The notes below the pieces were generated by a model. That model was not told where the DNA came from and did no database searches. It saw only the letters and a list, made by a program, of their open reading frames with translations. Positions 46,271-58,019 of a stretch of 64,000 nt of DNA are shown here, piece by piece (position 1 is the stretch's first letter; each line of letters opens with the position of its first letter). Position numbers and translations under genes: made by a program. The stretch is from Anisus vortex (taxonomy: Eukaryota > Mollusca > Gastropoda > Planorbidae), in assembly GCA_949126835.1 (NCBI GenBank), contig OX421507.1, positions 31,317,382 to 31,381,381 on the forward strand. The letters are read 5' to 3'.

Positions 46271-48197
46271 CACATAACGGCTTGTATATATATGAATCTC
46301 AAAAGGAATATGTATGTATGTGGCTGGCTGGCTGGCTATGTACATACCGCATAATCTTTTTAAATACTGGACATAAAAACGTGAAATTTGCTATAAATAT
46401 TCTTTGCGTTACGGCGGTGAACACTGTCAAGGTTTTAAAAAAATTTAAATGACCGCAGTGGTCAGTTTGGTCAAAAAACGCGAATAAAACGACATATTTT
46501 GGGTTCATGTTGAATTTGCCGTTCCAACTTTTTATAGTTTTTCGATCAATCGCGCTAAAAAAATAAGACAAAAGGACGCGTAGAGATTTTTTTTATATGA
46601 CGTCATCAAAGTTTGCGCAGGGATAGCTGGCTGTCTTTTTTTTTATGGCGTCATCGAATTTTGCGTATTCATTTTAATTAACTTCGCTTCAACCTTTGCT
46701 AATGTACTTTATGAATGAATAGAACAAAATATATTCACGTTTTAATTTGCGTCGTAATTTATAGCGGGATATTTTTAAATTGTTATAATGGGTAATGATT
46801 AATGGTTTTAATGGGTATCTTACGTTGTATCTGGCAAATAAAAAATTCCTTCACGTTTTTATTCGTGTTGTATATGTCCACAGAATAGGTATAAAACAGA
46901 ATGCGCAATTTCGAACACCCAAAGCTAATATTTCAGGCAAAATGTGCATAAACGGTTGTGTAATAAACTACAACAATGATGCGAAAACGACTGATTATCG
47001 TAAAAAAGAGCATGTCAAACTGCATGGCTTTCCTGACTCCATAAAGGATAAACAACAGCATAAACAACCTCATATTAACTCATTATGAATTAAATGCCTA
47101 TTTCCCTTCATAATTTTAAAAGTTTATTTTGGTTTAAAAAGTATATATATTTATGTACCGGTAGCCGTAGCAATTTAGTTACCGGTACCGAGCTACGTCT
47201 AAGCCATTTTTTTTCAAATCAGTACCGGGTAATAAATATTTTTACATCATATTGGCCTAATCATATAATGTTCAAAACAAAATGGGTAATTAAGTCAAAT
47301 TTATATAAAAGTAAGCCTATAATGAAAGATAATGTAGGCCCTATATATATTGTATATATTTATGGCAGACGTAGATATCCTTTCACATTTTACTATAGTA
47401 GCGTCTCTAGCGACCGCTACATTGCGGAAAATGGTAACTTTTAGTGACTGCGTATATAGGGATTGTGCATTCTGTTCTATACCTATTCTGTGTATACGTC
47501 TTATAAACTTTGTAGCGGGAAATTTTTCAATTGCCAGGCAATGTTTAAATTGCCGAGCTCAACGTTTTACAGTTTTTATTTGTATCGTATATACGTCTTA
47601 TAAACTATGTAGTGGGAAATTTTTATATTGCCGGGCAATGTTTAAATTTGCCGGACCAACTTTTAAAAGTTTTAATTCATGTCGTATACGTTGTATAAAC
47701 TATGATTCATATCGGTTTCAGTTGTTATTGTTTTTCCTGTTGAATTTAAAATTTAATTCTAAGTTTGCTTCCAAAGCAACAATAAATAAATAGCAAATAA
47801 CACCAACAAAAACAAAAAAAAAGCAAAAATAAATAAATATTGATCTACGACTAATGTTGTAGCAAAAAAATATATCAAACAATCATTTTCGAATAAACAG
47901 TACTTTTTAAAAGACATGTGAGTTCTGTTTTACAGAAAGAGTTTAATTACCCAATTATCTCACAAAATTCGATCATAGTGGTCAAGCTTGAGCAAGAAAT
48001 AAAAAAAAATTATTTGTTTTTCCTTTTTAGTTGTATATTGAATTGGTGTATAATAAAGTGTGCAAAACAAAAATAAATTTAAAAAATACTGACCACAAAA
48101 AAAAAAACATACTACTTTATGTATGTTGCAAAAACAAAACTAAAAAACTATAATGTGTCAAGCATATTCTAAAAAAAAGCCCGTTCGAAGAATCGAG
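46271..48197. repeat. Array unit 12, type B with a deletion, 1927 bp
   Basis: Type B markers are present, but bases between GAATGCGCAAT and TCGAACACCC (at about 46910) are missing. In other type B units roughly 140 bp lie there, including TTTAAACGCAGCGGTCCTGG. Confidence 0.85.
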
Positions 48198-50268
48198 CAC
48201 ATATCGGCTTGTATATATATAAATCTCAAAAGGAATATGTGGCTGGCTGGCTGGCTGGCTGGGTATGTACATACCGCATAATCTTTTTAAATACTGGACA
48301 TAAAAACGTGAAATTTGCTACAAATATTCTTTGCGTGACGGCGGTGAACACTGTCAAGGTTTTAAAAAAATTAAAATGACCGCAGTGGTCAGTTTGGTCA
48401 AAAAACGCGAATAAAACGACATATTTTGGGTTCATGTTAAAATTGCCGTTCCAACTTTTTATAGTTTTTCGATCGATCGCGCTAAAAAATAAAAAAAAAG
48501 GATGGCGTTGAGATTTTTTTCAGGATGACGTCATCAAAGTTTGCGCAGAGATAGCTAGCCGGCTTTTCGTTATGACGTCATCAAATTTTGCGTATTCATT
48601 TAAAATTAACTTTGCTTCAACCTTTGCTAATGTACTTTATGAATGAATAGAACAAAATATATTCACGTTTTAATTTGCGTCGTAATTTATAGCGGGATAT
48701 TTTTAAATTGTTATAATGGGTAATGATTAATGGTTTTAATGGGTATCTTACGTTGTATCTGGCAAATACAAAATTCCTTCACGTTTTTATTCGTGTTGTA
48801 TATGTCCACAGAATATGTATAAAACAGAATGCGCAATCGCATTTTATTTCTGTTTTGGGCAGTAATACCGACGCCATACTAAGCGTATTTAAACGCAGCG
48901 GTCCTGGTTACACTCTATATTTATGCTTATTTAGCCTACAACGTCCTTTTCTTCAAATCTACAAGTTCGAACACCCAAAGCTAATATTTCAGGCAAAATG
49001 TTCATGAACGGTTGTGTAATAAACTACAACAATGAAAACGAAAACGACTGATTATCGTAAAAAAGAGCATGTCAAACTGCATGGCTTTCCTGACTCCATA
49101 AAGGATAAACAACAGCATAAACAACCTCATATTAACTCATTATGAATTATATGCATATTTCCCTTCATAATTTTAAAAGTTTATATTTGTTTAAAAAGTA
49201 TATATATTTATGTACCGGTAGCCGTAGCAATTTAGTTACCGGTACCGAGCTACCTCTAATCCATTTTTTTTTCAAATCAGTACCGGGTAATAAATATTTT
49301 TACATCATATTGGCCTAATCATATAATGTTCAAAACAAAATGGGTAATAAAGTCAAATTTATATAAAAGTAAGCCTATAATGAAAGATAATGTAGGCCCT
49401 ATATATATTGTATATATTTATGGCAGACGTAGATATCCTTTCTCATTTTACTATAGTAGCGTCTCTAGCGACCGCTGCATTGCGGAAAATGGTAACTTTT
49501 AGTGACTGCGTATAAAGGGATTGTGCATTCTGTTCTATACCTATTCTGTGTATACGTCTTATAAACTTTGTAGCGGGAAATTTTTCAATTGCCAGGCAAT
49601 GTTTAAATTGCCGAGCTCAACATTTTAAAGTTTTAATTTGTATCGTATACGTCTTATAAACTATGTAGCGGGAAATTTTTATATTGCCGGGCAATGTTTT
49701 AATTTGCCGGACCAACTTTTTGAAGTTTTAATTCATGTCGTATACGTTGTATAAACTATGATTCATATCGGTTTCAGTTGTTATTGTTTTTCCTGTTGAA
49801 TTTAAAATTTAATTCTAAGTTTGCTTCCAAAGCAACAATAAATAAATAGCAAATAACACCAACAAAAACAAAAAAAAATATAAAAATATTGATCTACGAC
49901 TAATGTTGCAGCAAAAAAATATATCAAACAATCATTTTCGAATTAAGAGTACTTTTTAAAAGACATGTGAGTTCTGTTTTACAGAAAGAGTTTAATTACC
50001 CAATAAACTCACAAAATTCGATCATAGTGGTCATACTTTGAGCAAGAAATAAATAAAAAATTATTATTATTTGTTTTTCCTTTTTAGTTGTATTTGTAAT
50101 TGGTGTATAATAAAGTGTGCAAAACAAAAATAAATTTAAAAAATACTGACCACAAAAAAAAAACATACTACTTTATGTATGTTGCAAAAACAAAACTAAA
50201 AAACTATAATGTGTCAAGCATATTCTAAAAAAAAGCCCGTTCGAAGAATCGGGCACATAACGGCTTGT
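48198..50268. repeat. Array units 13-14, type B and terminal stub
   Basis: A 2056-bp type B unit is followed by 15 bases of the next unit (CACATAACGGCTTGT, 50254-50268), after which unrelated sequence begins (TAAAGTATAAAG). This is the right edge of the array. Confidence 0.85.
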
Positions 50269-50740
50269 TAAAGTATAAAGTTAATTGGCAATTAATGAGT
50301 TGACAACTCAGTTGTAGGGTATTAGCTAATCACACATACAAATTGAAATATGCATAACTGCATAAGAGAATGATTTTTAAATTTTATGAGATCATTTTAT
50401 CATTGACTTAAGCTAAGAAGATCTAGGCCAATGGCAAGTACACTTACCGTCGCTTAGGCCTAGCAGTGAAAGGTTTAAACAAGGAAATCTCCGTCTTCGT
50501 TTACGAAGTGTTTGGAACATAATATACTCTGTTATTATGTCTTCTTTTGGCATGCCATGCATTTAAGACGTTTGTATCTATCAGCGGATATCGATGAAAA
50601 CATAGTTTATTTTCCTTAAGTGAAGATTTAACGTCGGAATCCTATCACACTAAGACAACTTCTTATAATTACTTCTTTATCATTATGTAAACAAACACTT
50701 CCTGATCGTACATCACGTGACCCGGAAATACTTGTGAATA
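50269..50740. other. Unassigned single-copy-looking sequence
   Basis: No clear gene or repeat; moderate AT content. Confidence 0.4.
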
Positions 50741-50957
50741 ATGCCCATTCAAAGAATAAAAAGAGGCCGGCCGAGGCACACTTGGCGCAGAGAGGTGGAA
50801 GCTGGTACCAAGGCACTCGGCTTTACTTGGTGGAAGCTGGAGAGACTGGCCCAGTATAGAGATGCCTTGTTGGCGGCCCATGTCCTAGGTAGGACCACGG
50901 GCGTCGATGAGAGTCGGCTGCTGTTCCTTAAGAACGAGAAAGCAGAAGACACAAATT
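50741..50957 (+). pseudogene. LINE C-terminal fragment
   Basis: The frame encodes KRGRPRHTWRREVEAGTKAL, then WWKLERLAQYRDALLAAHVLG and a stop at 50957. This resembles the terminal region of non-LTR proteins (KRGRP.TWRR.....LAQ.RD). It is a short isolated piece without the polymerase core. The element family differs from that of the 3-kb LINE. Confidence 0.6.
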
Positions 50958-51101
50958 AATTAACATGGTGTTATTAACAAAATGTATTTTAACATTCAGT
51001 GACACCTTTCGACTTTCTATCAGTTGACTCTTCCAAGTAAAAAGTAAACTACAAAAACGATTCATCTATGACAATCGAGGACATAATTAGGAAAAGTAAA
51101 A

Positions 51102-51126
51102 ACATATATATATATATATATATATA
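51102..51126. repeat. TA microsatellite
   Basis: A run of alternating A and T of about 24 bases. Confidence 0.85.
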
Positions 51127-51257
51127 AAACATTATAGTGTATGATTTCGTTATCATTCTTCAATATTGTACACATTTGTTTAACATTATTAAAAAAACCT
51201 CTCAAATGAGTTCATTTTAATATTTTATTACAGTGTGAAAGCAACTAGCAACCTATC

Positions 51258-51487
51258 AGTACCGAAGCCTGGTGAAGGCTAGGATTTTTTCTCCGGGTCT
51301 GAAGGGTGTTGCTGAGTCTACCCCAGCTCTGATGGGTACCTGACTTTGGTTGGGGGGGGGGTAAAGTAAAGGCGGCTGGGCATAGAGCTGCGAACACACT
51401 CGCCTAGTATGCCTGGGCCACAGAAACTGGTGAACGTTGCCTCACCGGCCCTATGTATTGACTTGGTCTGACGAAATACTTTACTAC
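51258..51487 (+). mobile_element. SINE fragment (body and tail)
   Basis: It shares GAGTCTACCCCAGCTCTGAT, GGGTACCTGAC, AAAGGCGGC, CTAGTATGCC, GGCCACAGAAACTGGTGAA and the TACTTTACT end with the SINE at 18573-18845. The Pol III head is missing. A G-run of 10 (51352-51361) lies inside. Confidence 0.7.
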
Positions 51488-51774
51488 GGGAGAGCAAAAA
51501 TGTCTTAAAATGTCCACAGTCTAAAAGACTTTTCTTTGACCGCAGCTAAACTTATGTGAACAAAAAGATATTATCATCTTATATGGTGCCACATTGGCAT
51601 AATATATTATTATCCTTGCTGTTTGATAAGTTTTAAGTCATTTGATTTCCTAACATTTTCAAAACAGGTTTTAATGGGAATGGAGGAGTGTAAGATACAA
51701 TGATTTAAAGATGGAGAAAATAATAATTAACGAAAACATGTGTAAGCCTTGAATACAAATAGATCATATTTTAT

Positions 51775-52120
51775 ATATTTTATATTCTATAAAGAAGATT
51801 ATTGCGTCCTACGCTCATCCGTGGTCCGAGTCTAGTCTTGCATTTTTATTAATGTTTTAAATGAGGTTAAGTTACTGGTTTTCCTCGTTTGTTTAGGCAA
51901 CCCATTCCATGCACGAATGCCACTCGGGAAGAAAGAGTACGTAGGCCCATATGAATTAGTTTTCGCATAAGGGATAAAGAAAGATACAAGGAAACTAGAC
52001 CTAAAGATGTTAAAATAAAACGTCATATTATTGTAACATTTTAAAAAGTAAAAATGTAATTAAACTAATTATCTTTTTTACTTGTAGAGTTTATACAAAT
52101 TATATGCGACATACATTTAA
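51775..52120 (-). pseudogene. LINE 3'-end fragment
   Basis: The minus strand encodes the YSFFPSGIRAWNGLP tail and then LTSFKTLIKMQD and a stop. DNA similarity to the copy at 150-500 includes the upstream non-coding part. The 3' end is CTTCTTTATAG near 51789. Confidence 0.65.
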
Positions 52121-52404
52121 CAGCTTATTAATACAAACAATTTACTATAGTATGTTAATTTTTAGATACGATGTTTTAAAAATAAATTGTTGATATTAAA
52201 AAAAAACCAATTCAAACAACATTAATATTTTATTCAAATAACTTAACCTCAATGTATGCCTTTTGTTGTCACTAGCTTCATAAATATTAATTGTTCTCAC
52301 CGAAAAACTTATACAGTTTGTTTAACAAGCTTGCTGTAGTAAGTATGAACATTGTCATTCTGCTTTAACCTTATAAAAATCAAGAGCAAAGCCATAGCCA
52401 TTTC
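52121..52404. other. AT-rich spacer
   Basis: No recognised feature. Confidence 0.35.
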
Positions 52405-52541
52405 AAGTCGAAAAAAATGCGATTTAATAAAACGGAACTTGTATAACAACTACTTCATTTAGAATCGGGAATTGCAAAAAAAAAAGAAGATAATAGCATA
52501 AAAAACTAAAGCAAGCGGTCCATGTATATTATAGTCTATGG
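52405..52541. mobile_element. M1 MITE half-copy
   Basis: It matches the right half of the M1 element at 2445-2912 (TAATAAAACGGAACTTGTAT, AATCGGGAATTGC, GCAAGCGGTCCATGTATATT) and ends TATAGTCTATG at about 52541. The left half is missing. Confidence 0.7.
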
Positions 52542-52868
52542 TTAAACTGATAACAAAATATTATAATCAATTTTAGCAGTTATTAGATATGTAACTTGAC
52601 AACCAAATGATAACATTTACAAAATAGTTACCATAAATGTGAAAGTTTGGTAATATAATTTTGTATTTGGTATACATGCTAATAAAAAGGATGATAATCA
52701 CAAACACATTTTTTTAAAAATTAAATATAAAACGCTTTAACGATTTTCTCTATACAGTTCCTTTGCTTTTGGCCTTTGTCTAGCTACGGATTTAAATTAC
52801 CTAATTGTCTTACAAGAAAACAAGTATAATAGAGCAGGTTGACTTTTAGGCTGTTGGAACGCTGGATG
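52542..52868. other. AT-rich spacer
   Basis: No recognised feature. Confidence 0.35.
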
Positions 52869-52919
52869 ATTTAGAAATCCTAGCTTGGCACACCATTAGC
52901 AAAAGGTTACCGACCCCTG
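52869..52919. mobile_element. hAT-type MITE end fragment
   Basis: AAAGGTTACCGACCCCTG at the right edge equals the terminal inverted repeat of the hAT-type MITE at 60140-60539. The left end is not found, so only a remnant is present. Confidence 0.5.
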
Positions 52920-53174
52920 CTAGAGTGTGACCTAAACTTCGTATCAAATTAGATTAAACTAATATTAACTAGATCTAACAAGGTTCATTAATCATATTGT
53001 AACACATTATATTGTTGAAATGCAATTTAAAAAAAATAAATATTAGAAACAGTATAAATTGTGCTACATGGCTTGTTAAAATTATTACATTATTTTTTCC
53101 CGCAAAGGCCCTTTTTTTTCGAAAATGGTCGTAGGGGAGGCCGCCGCTCCCCCCTGCTCCACCTCTGGCTACGC

Positions 53175-53639
53175 TACTGACTATATTATACATGGACCGC
53201 TTGCTTTAGTTTTTTATGCTATTATCTTCTTTTTTTTTTTGCAATTCCCGAATCTAAATGAAGTAATTCTTATACAAGTTCCGTTTTATTAAATCGAATT
53301 TTTTTCGTCTTTAAATGAATACTTGTAGGCCTATTAATATAATTACTCCTATTATCATTGACTATAATAAGATGGACCGGCTGTTCTTTTTTTAGAGCTT
53401 ATGTTCTTTTCGGTGCGCACACAACACTGATCTATAAATGTTTCCGCTCTGTGCTACTTTCGATTTTAATTTTTCATTGAGAAAATCATAGCGATTAAAT
53501 CAAACGAATGTATTTCAATAACTTTATTTCCGGTATAGCAATTACGTTATTTAGAATCGGGAATTCCGAACATCAGTGTTTCAAGTCATCATATAGCAGA
53601 AATACTAAAGCAAGCGGTCCATGTATATTATATTCTATG
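53175..53639. mobile_element. M1 MITE, complete, reverse orientation
   Basis: It runs from TGACTATATTATACATGG to CATGTATATTATATTCTATG and carries the full two-lobed interior of 2445-2912 in reverse complement, including CATTGACTATAATAAGATGG at about 53357. Non-coding. Confidence 0.8.
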
Positions 53640-54225
53640 CTTAAAACACTTAGTTTTGAAATTTCTGATCGCACCAAGTTCTCTAGACTTCCGGTCTAAT
53701 AATTCACTAAGATTTTCTCAATAGAAAAGTAAGATTAAAATCGAAGTTGTATACAGCGGAAGTCTTTAGGGAAGTTCGGGAGTTATTAAAGACAGTTTGC
53801 GCACTTAAAAAAACAACAAGTGTTAAGCTCTAACAATAGAGCGAGAAGTCCAGCTCATTTATGTGCACCAGAAAATTTGATGACTTATTGAAGGCCGCAC
53901 ATGCGCAAACTGAAAATTTCATTTCTAAAAATTTGAGCAAGTGATATATCTTATTATAGTTTTCGCCCTGAAATTCTTGGTCTAGTTGTGGCTTTGAAGT
54001 GGCATATGGACATTTAGAGTTCAAATGTTCGCCACTAATATCACATTATAGAACTTTAGTGCAAGAAATGCATTTTACTTTCCGATCTAATTTAAAAAAA
54101 AAAAATAAAACTGCGTAAAAGTAGAAGCAAAGTATTGGAAATTAGGTCATTTGTCCAAATTGCGATCTTCATGAAAAATCCCGTGTAAGGAATTTTAAAA
54201 CTTTGCGTCATTTTTTAACATGATT
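53640..54225. repeat. Dispersed repeat R1, inverted partner of 10487-11346
   Basis: In reverse complement it follows the R1 landmarks without the M1 and M3 insertions seen at 11 kb. It therefore supplies the empty sites for both: CTAGAGAACTTGGTGCG for M3 and GTGCACATAAATGAGCTGG for M1. No coding potential. Confidence 0.75.
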
Positions 54226-54350
54226 TACCCAAATATAATTCGTAATGGTTAAAATTTGAAACATTTCGAATGTTTCGTTTAAATAGCCGGATCTGAATTT
54301 TTAACATAGTTCAGTGTGAAAATGGCGTGAATATTTGAACTTTGTACTAT

Positions 54351-54939
54351 TGGGCGTTTGCAATCACGTGACAAAAAAGCACGTGATTTTTGTTTACTTT
54401 GTGTAGTGGTGTACAAGTACAATGGCTGCTGTATTAATAACGTTTCATATAGGCTCGAGCTTCTTTTAAATGATGTTTTGTGTTTTAAGTCTTATTAAGA
54501 TTTAAGCTGTATTATGTCTGTTAAATAAAATAGGTTATTTTATTATTATCATAGACATAGATCATAGACGATGTGAGCCTAATAGTGACTTGACTAGACT
54601 AGATATTCACCAACACTATCATTTGGCATCGTAGCTGCCCTACTTAGCCATTAGCCCATTAGCCTAAGCCTAGCCTACGAAACATTAAAAGTGTAGGCCT
54701 ATAAAGTGAAATTGAAAGTGTAAAAAGGTCTAACCGGCCCTAGCCTAATCACATTAATCAATTAATCTGCAGTACTACTATTTATCTCCTTATTTTTTAG
54801 TGGGATAGCCAATATTCATATGTGAATTTGGCATGATTAGAACAACTTCACCATATGCCATATTTGTTCCTCAATAGTGGCTTCTATTTACAAATGACGT
54901 CACTAAAAAAACTTTAGCTCCGCCTATTGCAAACGCTCT
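54351..54939. mobile_element. M2 element, second copy
   Basis: The ends are GGGCGTTTGCAATCACG and TATTGCAAACGCTCT, the counterparts of the 6578-7146 ends. Shared interior blocks are GTTTACTTTGTGTAGTGGTG near the left and TGACGTCACTAAAAA near the right. The middle has diverged and contains several TAGGCCTA-type words. Confidence 0.7.
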
Positions 54940-55179
54940 ATAGCAAAAAAAATTAATTGATGTTAAGCGCATATTATCTTGTCTTCTGGGAGGTTGTAGC
55001 AAAATTTATAAAATGGGCGCCCTTAACAATACAGACATTGAGTTTTACTATCTGGGGTTCAAGAAAATTTACCGAATAACAAGCTCTATTAATGGTAAAA
55101 ATAATGCTTCCGATATTAATTAAGTGAGCTGTTACTATGATTCTTTCATAAATTTACCCGTTCATTCTGGTAAAGAAAG

Positions 55180-56560
55180 GGGAGTCGTAACGTTTCGGAT
55201 CGCTTCATTTCCTAAACTCCAACTAAGTGCTCTGTATGCAGAACGGTCTTCTAGAAGGTGACTAAATGTACTTTGCACTTTAACGCAGTTGTGTCGATAT
55301 GGGGCCCTTTAAAAGTATCCAGTCCAACTAGATACCAACAGACGGACGTATTGTCTCAAAACTGTTTTAACACTGAGTCTGTACCTACACAGCCTCACAG
55401 TGGCGACTCGGTGTAACGGAGCACAGATCCGAAAATCCACACCACCTACGGACTGCGTGCAATTGAGACCGTGCCTGGCTTGTCACAAAAGGCAAGCTTT
55501 CCGGGTTAAAAGCACTGCACAATAGGACTCTGCTGCCGACTAATGGTGTAGGGCGTAGGGAATGCACAGTCTAACATGCAGATTATATGACCGAGGCGTT
55601 CGAGCGCCTCGTTTCGGAAAATGCTTTCTTTGCGGGACAGTACATAGTCCAATGGCAGGGACACAGGTCTTGTAAAAGAGCCGTCTCTAACACACTCCGA
55701 AAATCAAGAGAACGTTTTTGTCAGGTGATGGTTGAATGGGCTCGTAAACTCTAGGCTCACACTGGGAGGTGGGCGCATCGGCGGCACCGACCGACCTTCA
55801 TCTTCTTCCTCCTACCTCACCACTTTAGTCCCCCTCACCACTTTAGTCCCCCTGGGACTCATAACCCGGCGTATAAGCAGTACCCAAATGGGCTCCTTTC
55901 ACACAGCGCCTCGTGTTGGGCTTGTGATCCATAAGTGGGCTACTAACGCGAGCAGAGACGTCCCCGCTTGCAGGAGTTCAAAGTGGAAGGGGACGGTCAA
56001 TCGTGTGCGCCGACCATTTATGGGAGGGAGTTCAAACCTGTTGAGTTTTCCGTAATGTGTTCTAAGTGCTCTTTTAGTCTTTTACTCGTTGCTCTGTTTG
56101 ACTGCGCTGTGTGTTTATGTTTTTTGAAATTACTATTGTTTGTGTTTTTATGCTAAGTCTTAGAACTGACCATAGGTTTCTGATGTCTATCTGAATGGTC
56201 TGTATTATTGGTGTCGAAATTGCTTTCTATTAGTATTTTGATGGTTTTTATGTTTTTATGTCTTACAGAGCGAGTTATTTAACTTCCAGTGGGGGGACCC
56301 ACGCCGTAATGTGCAGTCTATGAGGCGGACGTACACAGCGCTGTGGTCTTTGTACTCTAGAGCCTTACCCAAATGGCGCAGCATGGCAATGGTTTTCCCT
56401 TTAGGTACGTTAAATCTGTCCAGGCGCTACTTTGCTCGGTATGTCATGCCTCGTCCCATTGGGTACACAGACCTTTACGCGTCGACTAAGTGAAAGTTGT
56501 GTAGTGTGCTATTTAATCATTGTTTGTTTCGATTGTTTATGTTTACGTCTTGTCTGTCAA
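55180..56560. other. GC-richer segment of unknown nature
   Basis: About 1.4 kb is clearly richer in G and C than both flanks. It holds short frames of 60-107 codons on both strands but none that I recognise. A 20-bp tandem duplication (CTCACCACTTTAGTCCCC, twice) lies at about 55815-55850, and TACCCAAATGG occurs at 55880 and 56367. A transposable-element remnant (an LTR or internal part) or an exon-bearing fragment would both fit. Confidence 0.35.
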
Positions 56561-57480
56561 TACTTCCCTGGGTGATGCAGAGATATATATGTAAGGATGC
56601 ATACATTTGCTATGTATAATTAATATATGATTTTAATCTAAATAATAATTTACTATAAATATAGACCTTAAGTTATTATAGGTTATAGGCCTATCAGTAT
56701 TAATTATATATTATATAGGCCCTAGGCCTATGAAAATTAATATATATATTAGCTTAGTACTACCTACGCAAGGTCAGACTAGTAAAAAAAATATTTAGAA
56801 AAAAGCATGTTGTTTTAATTTTAAACTCTAAGTCGTTTTAGATCAAGAATAAAGTCTTACCCCTACCTCATATTTAGTTCCTTCATCTCGTTGAATTTGT
56901 ATAAGCCACTCCTATTTTCTTAGTTGAGATAATGGAAAAGCATGGAAGATACGTCTTCTTGATTTGTTGATTTAAATTTAGAGGTACAAAGAGGTACACA
57001 ACAATGAACCATGGTGCTTAAACAATTATAAATAAGAACAATATCGGCCATTGTCTTCCAAATAGTGTTGATGCTTCGTTTTCGTTCTTAATGGCGGACG
57101 TGCGTATGAGGCAAATAGTCATGGTCTGGAACCTTCCTAGAGTTACCTACCCTTGTATGGTACAATGATAAAACCTTTAGTACCTCTAGGTTGAGACGTT
57201 AAGCGCTTAAGCTGTTCGCCATTAAGATGAATTAGGCTGTTGACCGGTCTTTTAAATAACCATATATCCATTAGAGTTAATCCTATATAGTGAAATGGAC
57301 CAATGAAATCCACATTATCGATCCTCAGTAGAAAATAATTATCTCTGTATCCCCCCCCCCCACCGCACAATATATATATATATATATATAAAGTAGACTG
57401 TGTGTGTATTCAACCAATCATATTAGTTAATTTAAAGACACGTGATCTTATTGTCTCACTATAGTTTTGCGATTTCACTT
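56561..57480. other. AT-rich region with simple repeats
   Basis: TAGGCCTA words at 56690-56730, a run of 13 C at about 57350-57362 and a TA microsatellite at about 57369-57391. No gene recognised. Confidence 0.45.
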
Positions 57481-57488
57481 CGGACATG

Positions 57489-57552
57489 CTTCTTCGCTAG
57501 CTTAGTGGTTAACGAATCCGACTTTTGTGCGTCCCTGGTTCGTATCTTTTTT
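57489..57552 (+). ncRNA. tRNA-like Pol III promoter sequence (SINE head or tRNA pseudogene)
   Basis: An A box (TAGCTTAGTGG, 57498-57508) and a B box (GGTTCGTATCT, 57537-57547) are spaced as in tRNA genes and followed directly by T7 (a Pol III stop). A complete cloverleaf is not evident: the acceptor ends do not pair well. I favour a tRNA-derived SINE head or tRNA pseudogene over a functional tRNA. Confidence 0.5.
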
Positions 57553-58019
57553 TCTTCAATGTTTTTATTTAAATTACTTTCCTAAAAGTCTTCAGTAAAA
57601 AAAAAATCATTTTTTAAAATTAATAGATTGATAGTTTTCTGTTCATTGTAGGTTATAAAAAAAAATTGATCTGTAGCTTATACAGGCCTGTTTTATTTCT
57701 ACCCGGGTAACTCCGCGCAATTTAACGTGTACCTTATAAAACAGACTTTGAAGAGAAAGAGCACAATGAGCTGCTAGCAGTCAAAACAATGATGCAGCAT
57801 GTTAAATAAAACACGTTTCTATGAAATGTCGGAGTTAGCCTTTGTATATTTCTAATAGACCATAACTGGCTGTCGACGTTGAAATCAATTGTTAAACACC
57901 AACAAAAGCATGGTTTTTGTTTACGAAAATGGCGGGAAATGTCACCGGAAGTTTATGATCTCTTCCATTTATTTAAAAAGGTCACACCTCATTAAGACTT
58001 GTCGATTGGTTGCGCATGA
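57553..58019. other. Unassigned AT-rich sequence
   Basis: No feature recognised. Confidence 0.35.

Larger units (their letters stand above)
20866..50268. repeat. 29.4-kb tandem array of 1.4-2.1 kb units (mosaic satellite)
   Basis: About 14 head-to-tail units share a core: CACATAACGGCTTGTATATA, a TGGC/GGCT microsatellite, GGTATGTACATACCGC, GTTACGGCGGTGAACACTGT, GACCGCAGTGGTC, then two TGACGTCA palindromes about 75 bp apart. Counting from CACATAACGG, units start at 22251, 24055, 28426, 30512, 32277, 36899, 38460, 40021, 41586, 43147, 44532, 46271, 48198 and 50254. The array starts inside a unit (20866, before GACCGC) and stops just after CGGCTTGT (50268). Repeated short frames of 60-125 residues are conserved only because the DNA is; no coding function is supported. 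Confidence 0.95.

Noticed and set aside
22279..48435. A recurring minus-strand frame with TVFTAVTQRIFVANFTFLCP as a coding gene
   Set aside because: The same DNA is conserved outside the frame, the QPASQPAS end is a translated GGCT microsatellite, and the diverged copies at 16 kb lose the frame. Best explained as array core sequence.
53041..53193. Minus-strand frame containing VARGGAGGSGG as a glycine-rich peptide gene
   Set aside because: The Gly-rich part comes from a GC-rich interspersed-repeat edge; no other support.
55385..56493. Several 60-107 residue frames in the GC-richer island as genes
   Set aside because: Frames on both strands are short, overlap, lack splice or start support, and match no family I recognise.
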